From assembly GCA_963930775.1 (NCBI GenBank), contig OZ005690.1:13480411-13544410 (forward strand): 64,000 nucleotides of DNA. The letters run 5' to 3'. Shown piece after piece: positions 57,601 through 64,000 of the stretch. The notes below the pieces were generated by a model that was not told the origin of the DNA, did not search any database, and worked only from the letters and a program-made list of their open reading frames with translations. The position numbers and the translations under genes were made by a program. Within the stretch, counting starts at the first letter, position 1, and each line of letters starts with the position of its first letter. The stretch is from Cliona cf. orientalis. Taxonomy: Eukaryota; Porifera; Demospongiae; Clionaida; Clionaidae.

Positions 57601-58034
57601 GCATCGGTGATTTCTCCCTTCTCTAGGCGTTCCATGGTTGCTCTGGAGAATCTATCTGGGACCTTAAAACTGCAGCTATCACCAACACTGTGATGTTGAG
57701 GTGGAGCAACCTAACATACATGACAAAAATTAATGACATTGAGTTCAAAGGATAGGGGTAATACCCTAACCTATTCTGGTATGCTAAACTTTTTCAGACT
57801 TACCTGACCTACTTTCGGTTGGGGCTTGAAGATATCAACCACTCTTTGCACTGCCTTTCTATCTCCAAGTATAGGGAAAAGCTCTTTGATATCATTCTCT
57901 GTCAGCTCAATCAAAGTTCTCCCATTCACCCTATTGGTCTCCAGAGTGTCTAAAATATCTTCAGTAATGTCATCTTTTGTTTCCAGCCAATCACGAAGCT
58001 CTGGTGCACTGAGGAGTATGATCTCATTTGCCAT
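54658..58034 (-). CDS. SAM-domain protein, SAMD3-like family
   Basis: Minus strand, five exons, all phase 0: 58034-57804, 57710-57459, 57384-57034, 56977-56747, 54966-54658; 457 aa. Exon 1 is a SAM domain (about residues 5-70; LSAPELRDWLET, NGRTLIELTENDIKELFP). Exons 2-3 hold PWYQDCEYPSREDYTAVCKQ and LKDSYGNGY|GSWKQQIRRKF, which I recall from SAMD3-like proteins of fish, cnidarians and sponges. A basic patch (SRKRSREEDKENE, SKRKN) may be a nuclear signal. The last exon (ASFYAFNIEYPKAL) is the family's C-terminal domain, after a 1.8 kb intron full of repeats. The exon 4 donor was chosen for phase (GTT|GTAAGTAAG); a strong alternative 44 bp upstream breaks the frame. An upstream 5' exon exists (TGTGCAG acceptor at about 58050). 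Molecular function is unknown. Confidence 0.75.
55082..55300. mobile_element. MITE family 1 with its hairpin, in an intron
   Basis: An inverted copy of 3000-3187: the hairpin GGATGCATGGACGAATGCACC...CAGATAACTATTTTG joins TTGTTGGTAGTTGATCTCTG and ends CAACTACCAACAA at about 55267. It lies in the last intron of the SAM-domain gene. Confidence 0.7.
55322..55445. repeat. large hairpin, about 124 bp
   Basis: ATAGTTATATCACGGGCGCG and ATGTATGGCATTTATTGCAC at the left are mirrored at the right; the centre is CGAGGGCGCGAAGCGGCCCGAGG. It lies in the same intron. A TTATATCCCGT/ACGGGATATAA pair (about 55447 and 56010) may bound a further insertion of about 570 bp. Confidence 0.7.
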
Positions 58035-58278
58035 GAAGACAGTAAATGCCTGCACACAAAATCAACACAAGGTTCTCATCATCAAGCTCATAGAAGTGAT
58101 AAAATGTGACGGTATCACTATACACATAATTCTGATGTCAACGTTTACTTTGTTAGCACCTAGTCTCATGTACCAGACCACTCCTTCCGCAGTACTAGAT
58201 GTACTGCATCACTAGCACACGGGACGGTGATGGAATACATCTGCACTGCAGAGGGCACGGTCTGGTATATATTAGTTA

Positions 58279-58515
58279 GGCCACTCCAATATGATTAACC
58301 GTTTCCCATTTCCCGCCCGCATCCTTTCCACAATTTCCAGATTTTATTCATTATAGTGTATTAGTATACCCGCTCTTGTCTAATAGTAGCTTTGGAATGG
58401 GTCATCAATGTTGCCGGCGCTCTAACACGTATAGTATAATGAATAATGAACCGCCCGCCCGCATGCCCCAGGCTTTCTGATGAAAGGGGAAACAGTGAAT
58501 CATATTGGAGTGGCC
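58279..58515. mobile_element. TTA-flanked MITE (Harbinger-like), 237 bp
   Basis: GGCCACTCCAATATGATTAA at the left is mirrored at the right (ATCATATTGGAGTGGCC), flanked by TTA on both sides (58276-58278 and 58516-58518). A 3-bp TWA duplication is typical of PIF/Harbinger elements. It lies in the spacer between the SAM gene and the transposase-like gene. Confidence 0.8.
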
Positions 58516-58699
58516 TTAGCGCCAAGGTTGAAGGTGCGATTTGTGCCTGGTAAACTCATGTTGTGTATTATGAGAGAACAACTTCGACGACCTGTATTGA
58601 AAATTGCATACCTGCTATAGCTCTAGGTCATGGCTTTGAGGATTCCACTAGATAAGGTCTTTGTACGAGGAATTATGTATTGCGGCAATGCCAAGATAA

Positions 58700-59452
58700 G
58701 TAAACGTGTATCTGCACACGCGCGCAAATTCTAATTATCGCCCGGGTGTCGTGGACTGCAGCTGCACGAGGAGCCTGTAAATTTTTGCCTTTGCACTCAT
58801 GTTTAGCCCCCAAAAACAGGCTCTTTGACATAGATATATATCGATATGATAAAAATGATAAAAATAATACTATGATAAAAGACAGCTTAGATAGCTAGTT
58901 CTCGCCGGACCGCACATAGATTGATGCCACTAAACTATGGGTTTTCTAACAAACTTAATCATATTATGACCTTATTGTAGCTACCTAGTAAATTTTTAAC
59001 TTACAGATATTGAAATACTTGAGAGGGAGAGAGAGTGAGAGAACAGAACGGGATAACAGCACAGAAAGCTTGACCCACTTTACGGTTCACCTGCAACTGC
59101 AACGCAGATCTAGATCGAGGCGCCAAAAAATCACGTGACTAAAACATGGTTACGCATAGCGCGGTAAGCCTCTGATCACGTGATTAGTAATTAATTTTAA
59201 TCAGCGGCAGGCTGCAAGTACATTAACTCTCTACGTGCGAAGAAAAGGCGATTTTCATTTTCTCGAGATCTCAGTACTGAACTACGTGGATACCGTTCTT
59301 ACAACCTTCGAGCTTCATTACTGAACGTCACATCATCGGCGCCAGGTATGATAATAATGCTCAGCTGCATGCCCAGCCCCTCCTTCAGTTCGTAGGAGGG
59401 GCTGGGCTATGCTCGTACCCATGCCTAGTTTATCGTCCTCTTTGTACAGGTA
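58700..59452. promoter_or_regulatory. probable shared promoter region of two divergent genes
   Basis: The spacer between the SAM gene (leftward) and the transposase-like gene (rightward) is about 1.4 kb including a MITE. It holds TCACGTGA/TCACGTGAT elements (about 59131 and 59177) and AGCGCGGTAA. A GC-rich hairpin (CCCAGCCCCTCC and its mirror) lies at about 59376-59411. Motifs are only suggestive; the divergent geometry is clear. Confidence 0.35.
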
Positions 59453-62400
59453 ATGCCGCATGTGTGTCCTTTGTGTGGGGATGTGACTGTGGCTAAACAT
59501 GCCCAACTAATGACGCACATCAGACTTCTACATGCAGACGATCCAAATTTTCTTATACAATGCAATCGTCAGGGGTGTAAAAGGACTTTCCGGAAGTTCA
59601 CTGTATACAAGAATCATGTTTACACCTTTCACGATACAACAGATACTGATGACCTCAGTGCATCAGCCAGAAGTGGTATTGTTCCTGATCATGAGCACAC
59701 AAATTTTGATATGGGTATATAGCTAGCTTTTCATACAGTGGCATCTATTCATATGCATATTTTTCAACCACATTTTTGTAGATGAATCTGACCAAGACAG
59801 TGAGCATGAGCAATGTGAAACCATTACAGAAGATGATCTAAAAAGAGCTGCTGCTAAGTGGATTCTAAGACATCGTGAAGCCCATAGGATCCCTCACTCG
59901 GTCATGGAGTCTATTGTATCTGGTGCGAAGTCATTGTATGATATTGCACTTCTCGAAGTTCGGCATCAAGTCATCCAAGCAATGAAGGACGCACATACTA
60001 CAGCTGATGCTGTTACTTCAGTATCTAGTATCTTTGATACCCAGAGTCAGTACACATGTGTTTTCAAAGGGCTTGAAACAACACACAAACAAAATGCATT
60101 CATCAAAGATACCTTTTCCTTTGTTGTAAGTCATATGAAGTATAAACTACGTAGCATCACACAGGGTTGTAGCCAGAGGGTAAAATGGAGGGCGGCCACC
60201 CTCCTTTCTGACCTCAATTTTGTTTGATATGGTTTTTAAAACAACAATAATACTTTCATCTTTTAACCACCACACCCTTTAAAATATGAGCTGGCTATAA
60301 CACTTTTACTTCCCTTTTACAGGAACCTGTACCTATTCTTTTGGGTACTCGCACGCAGCCTGGCAAGTTTTTAAAGGATGGTACTGTTAAAGAAACTAAA
60401 GATACTCTGGTTTATATTCCAGTACTGAAGACCCTTGAACACCTTCTACGAAACGAAATGATTGTTTCCGAGGTAGGTGCAAGCAAGTGTAGTGCTAGTT
60501 TCACAATTTACATTGGTATAATAATATTGTTATGTGTAAATTTTTATTTATTTTGTAGATTGAGAGGGGACACACTACAAGGCAGCCTGAGGTGTTAAAA
60601 GATTTTTGTGATGGGCGTGCTTCTAAGGATCACAGTCTCTTTTCAGTGCACAGAAATGGTTTGCAAATCCTCCTCTACTTTGATGATATTGAAGTAGTGA
60701 ACAATCTAGGCTCTCACAAGAAGGTGCACAAGTTAGGTATGTGGTGCATTATGTTACTGAGCGTGTGGTATACGTGGTTGTGTACAATCATATACATGTA
60801 TAGGTGTGTTTTACTTTACACTTGGAAACCTCAGACCCAAGTATAGATCTCAGTACTCAAGCATTTATCTGCTAGCAATTTGTAAAAGAAAGCTCATCAC
60901 AATGTACTCAATGAGTGCTGTACTTCGACCAATGGTTGAAGATTTTAAAGTCCTTGTAAGTCAGTGATTGAGTGCTGTTCATACATGTGCTGTTACATGC
61001 ATTGGACGTCACTAACCCTAACAGGAGAAAGGGCATACATTTGATGTGCAAGGTCACCCACAAACATACTATGGTACTATTACTGTTGTCTCAGCCGATA
61101 ACCCTGCTAGCAATGGTCTAGGAGGTTTCAAAGAGAGTGTCACAGCTCATCGGTTCTGTAGACAATGTACAGCAACAAACTCAGAGACAAAACATGTGGT
61201 AAATCCATAAATTAATACAATGTCAACTAAATCCGTAAAATAATACAATATCAACTACACTTGTACACATTTCACTATCATCACTACATGTATCTGATTT
61301 TTGGTAGTTTGATGAGAAAGTATTCATTCTACGCACTCGAGAACAACACCTACTGGATTGTGATGAGCTGGAAGCTGATGATACAGGTGACACTTCAGTG
61401 CAATTGGGTATCAACTCTCGTTCTATCTTGTTTGAATTGCAGCACTTCCAGGTATGGTCATATAAATACCATACACATGCACACACCAAGAATATTGTTG
61501 TGTATACACACACATACATATGCACACTCGTACATCCACACATATGCATCTCATGCACCTCAGATAACTAATTTTTGTTGGAGTTGACCTCCGTTTATCG
61601 TTGGCCTACTTCAACCCCTTCCCATAGCCGGCAAATTGCCCATAAATACTTTGGTTGCTAGGCAACTACCAACAAATATTGTTATGTATGCACACATACA
61701 CACACGTACATGTACACACACACACACATGCATATACAGGTAGAAACCTTGCTACCTGATGTGATGCACGATTTGCTGGAGGGTACATTGCAGTTTGAAG
61801 CAAAACTTATTCTTCGGCATGTGATCACAGAAAGATACACATCATACCCAAAATTTGCACGACTTCTAGCTGGACTGGAGTTAGGGTATATGGAAGCTGA
61901 CAACAGACCATCAGAAATAGCTTCAAGTACCATATCCTCTTCTGAGAAGACTCTCGGGCAGAAAGGTATACTTGTAGGCAGGGTTGCATACAGGGGGGGG
62001 GGTAAACTGGGATCTCCCCCCCACCAGCTTGATTTTCCCCCCTGAATTCCATAATAATAATTATACATACATTATATACAGCACAAATAATGTGATTACA
62101 TACACAAGCAAAAAGAAATCATTTATTATCACAGCATTAGTGTGTGATTTATTTACTAGTATATACGAATGGCAGCAGCGCATATACATATGTAAGTCAT
62201 CCAGGAGATCCCCCCCCAGAAAAAAAATCCTGTATGCAACCCTGGTAGGTACACATACACGTGTGTATGTAGCAATGTCTTGTGGAAGTACTATACACAC
62301 AGCTCATTATTTATGCTTCCAATCTCTCTCTAGCGGCTCAAATGTGGTTGCTAGGCAGGGTCATACCCTTTCTAGTAGGAGAAGATGTTCCAGAGGAAGA

Positions 62401-63730
62401 TGAAAAGTGGAAGAATTATGTTCAGCTCATGGAGATAGTGGATTTGCTGATGGCTCCTGCTATATCAGAGGACGAAGTTGCCGAACTTGGTGTATTGATT
62501 CATCAACATCACACTCTCTTTGCACAGCTCTATGGCAACTCCAGTGTGCTTCCGAAGCATCACTTTATGATTCATATGCCACGCCTCATTTTGAAGTAAG
62601 CTAATATACAATAATATCATACACATACACACATAATATTATTATTACATGTGTGTGCATACACTTTAATAGGAGTATTATTGTACTATGTTGAATGTGC
62701 AGGTATGGTCCACTTGTACGCCACTGGACAATGCGCTATGAGGCTAAGCATAACCACTTGAAGAAATTGGCTCAGAATATAGGTAATTTCATCAACATAG
62801 CATGGACATTGGCCTCTCGTCACCAGTACTGGCAGTGTTACAAGTGGCAGGAAGGTGATGTAATGGATGATGAGCCTGAAATTGGACCAGGTACATACAC
62901 CGTAGTATCCCAGATGAGTATCCATGGGCGCTCAAAAATAATTCACACATTGTACTTAGGATAATAATATTATGGGATTTATTACTTAAAATATTTTCGG
63001 ACAGCCTGGCTTGTGCAAAAACTAGACGCACAAAAATACATTCGCAATATTAACGATAATGTGGTACAGGATCGTTTGTCCGAAAACTATTTATTTAAAT
63101 ATTTTAGACGCGAAATATTTGTGATTTACGGTACATTGAATTATTACTGTAGTACAAACATGCACATAATGTACTTGGCTCAAAAACATAACAGTGGTAC
63201 ATGATACATCATTTTACAGGTGATTTGGTGGCCTCCAGGAGTAGACCTTGTGAGATATCAGTCTATGAAGACTGCTTCAGGTCAGTCACTAAAATGGTAA
63301 TGTAGGCTAGCTATACTCGTAAGCTCATAAAAATTAATTATAATCACTAAAAGGTGTTGATATTGTGCATGGTTAGGTGTTTATCTTTCCATTCTATAGA
63401 ACCTCTTGGATTAGACGAAATGGTATCTTGTTCAAGCCAGGGTGCGTGCTGACTTTAGGAGTTGAGAATGATGACCCTTCGTTTGGGAGAGTGGAGGCCA
63501 TATACATTGCCAACTCAAACACCGTGTACTTTCACATTGAAGTGATGTGTACACTTCAGTATAGTACACACCGCCATCTCTATATCGTTGAAAAGACACA
63601 CAACTTCAAGACAATTTGTTTTGAATCTTTGTACTCTGTGTTTCCTCTTCATTTACGTAGAGTGATAGTCAATGGCTCAGTTTGTTTGTGTGTTATACCC
63701 AAGCACCACATTCTCAATACACTGCAGTAG
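59453..63730 (+). CDS. C2H2-finger, DDE-transposase-like protein, 12 exons, intact frame
   Basis: Exons: 59453-59714, 59782-60125, 60323-60472, 60559-60736, 60804-60955, 61025-61198, 61308-61451, 61740-61965, 62334-62595, 62703-62890, 63220-63280, 63400-63730. They total 2472 nt, 823 aa, with every junction in phase. Two C2H2 fingers lie at the N-terminus (C5, C8, H22, H27; C37, C42, H55, H60). Candidate catalytic landmarks are LLYFDDIEVVN (D294/D295), SADNPASNGLGGFK followed by C407-x2-C410, and PDVMHDLLEGTL (D475, H478, E482). D-x-P-A...C-x2-C followed by DxMHxxxEG recalls CACTA/CMC- and Plavaka-type transposases. HFMIHMPRLILKYGPLVRHW and RYEAKHNHLK follow. Introns are 57-110 bp except where MITEs inserted. 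An upstream 5' exon is possible (TACAG at 59445-59449). It is either a domesticated transposase or an intron-rich active one. Confidence 0.8.
60163..60305. mobile_element. MITE family 4 inside intron 2 of the transposase-like gene
   Basis: CAGGGTTGTAGCCAG starts the element and CTGGCTATAACAC ends it; it is the inverted match of 25931-26074. The host intron is 197 bp, so without the element it would be about 55-60 bp, the normal intron size here. Confidence 0.7.
61574..61676. mobile_element. MITE family 1 inside intron 7 of the transposase-like gene
   Basis: TTGTTGGAGTTGACC to GGCAACTACCAACAA, sharing the CCCATAGCCGGCAAATTGCC core with the copies at 3000 and 55160. It is followed by a (CACA)n-rich stretch up to 61730. 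Confidence 0.75.
61979..62244. mobile_element. MITE with CAGGGTTGCATACAGG ends in intron 8
   Basis: CAGGGTTGCATACAGG at the left and CCTGTATGCAACCCTG at the right are flanked by GTAGG on both sides (61974-61978 and 62245-62249), a 5-bp target duplication. The subterminal G8 and C8 runs are also mirrored. The intron without it would be about 100 bp. Confidence 0.8.
62990..63140. repeat. repeat shared with 13010-13150, in intron 10
   Basis: GCAATATTAACGATAATGTG, TCGTTTGTCCGAAAACTATT and CGAAATATTTGTGATTTACG all have close counterparts at 13050-13150 in the same order. It is non-coding repeat DNA that enlarges the intron. Confidence 0.65.
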
Positions 63731-64000
63731 ACTACAAAACAGTGTAGTGTACTTTTTATTATATGCTGTGTGTATTATCATTGTATTCAGTCAAATTTAA
63801 AATCTGTTCCTAAGCTAAGCGCTGATCTCATCTCCTATACATGTAGACATGCAATGTTATTATTGCATGGACAAACCAGAAACTGATAAATTAGTCGTGT
63901 GATAGGGGTTGGGTAGCTATAATATGGTTTAGATTATACTAGTAGAGATCATTAGAGCCTTTGGGGGATTAGAGCATGATAAGGGTATCACATCAATACC
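63731..64000. other. 3' flank, no gene recognised
   Basis: AT-rich sequence after the stop of the transposase-like gene. No clear AATAAA lies close to the stop. I see no terminal inverted repeat matching the region left of the SAM gene. Confidence 0.4.

Noticed and set aside
61223-62403. Minus-strand frames at 61223-61558 and 61682-62068
   Set aside because: They are antisense to exons and introns of the transposase-like gene and low-complexity CA-rich DNA.

Overview
This is animal nuclear DNA, most likely from a sponge (demosponge). It is AT-rich. The genes have very short introns (about 55-70 bp where no transposon has landed), and the intergenic space is packed with small inverted-repeat transposons. 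The gene families are ones I know to be expanded in sponges: RING/TRAF-MATH proteins, Ig/FN3/sushi (CCP) membrane receptors, and a metalloprotease-like protein with Cys-rich CG-x(n)-CGP modules. The phylum call is inference from gene content; I saw no marker gene that proves it.

Layout. 0-7.4 kb: a single-exon RING/TRAF-zinc-finger/MATH gene on the minus strand (3456-4649), flanked by fold-back elements and a minisatellite, then a few exons of an unrecognised coiled-coil gene on the plus strand (about 5879-7027). 7.4-20 kb: almost pure repeat DNA. It holds two three-copy tandem arrays of about 400 bp units, one of them inside a TTAA-flanked 2.2 kb element with terminal inverted repeats, and a giant nested fold-back element (13529-15705). 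20-22 kb: receptor A (signal peptide, Ig, FN3, two CCPs, transmembrane segment, tyrosine-bearing tail). 22-28 kb: repeats, including a 724 bp fold-back with a perfect target duplication. 28-35.7 kb: receptor B (Ig, FN3, transmembrane segment, short tail without tyrosines) over long repeat-filled introns. 37-39 kb: nested inverted repeats. 38.9-39.9 kb: a metalloprotease-like gene whose zinc ligands are all replaced. 41-44.2 kb: a repeat block related to the 12-17.5 kb block, carrying a tRNA-headed SINE-like insertion. 45.9-46.6 kb: an FN3+CCP remnant on the minus strand. 48.2-50.5 kb: receptor D, a close paralogue of receptor A. 54.7-58.0 kb (minus strand): a SAM-domain (SAMD3-like) gene. 59.5-63.7 kb (plus strand): a 12-exon gene for a C2H2-finger, DDE-transposase-like protein.

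How the parts relate. Receptors A and D have identical domain order and all-phase-1 introns, and their tails share two tyrosine motifs: an SH2-type P-[IL]-Y-[DE]-E-[IL] site and an N-x-A-Y-G site. They look like duplicated innate-type signalling receptors. Receptor B could be a tail-less relative. The SAM gene and the transposase-like gene are transcribed divergently from a 1.4 kb spacer; both give continuous reading frames across all predicted splice sites. They are either a host gene pair or the two genes of one large transposon.

Exon boundaries were set by eye from GT/AG sites and phase continuity. Family names come from motif recognition; no database search was possible.
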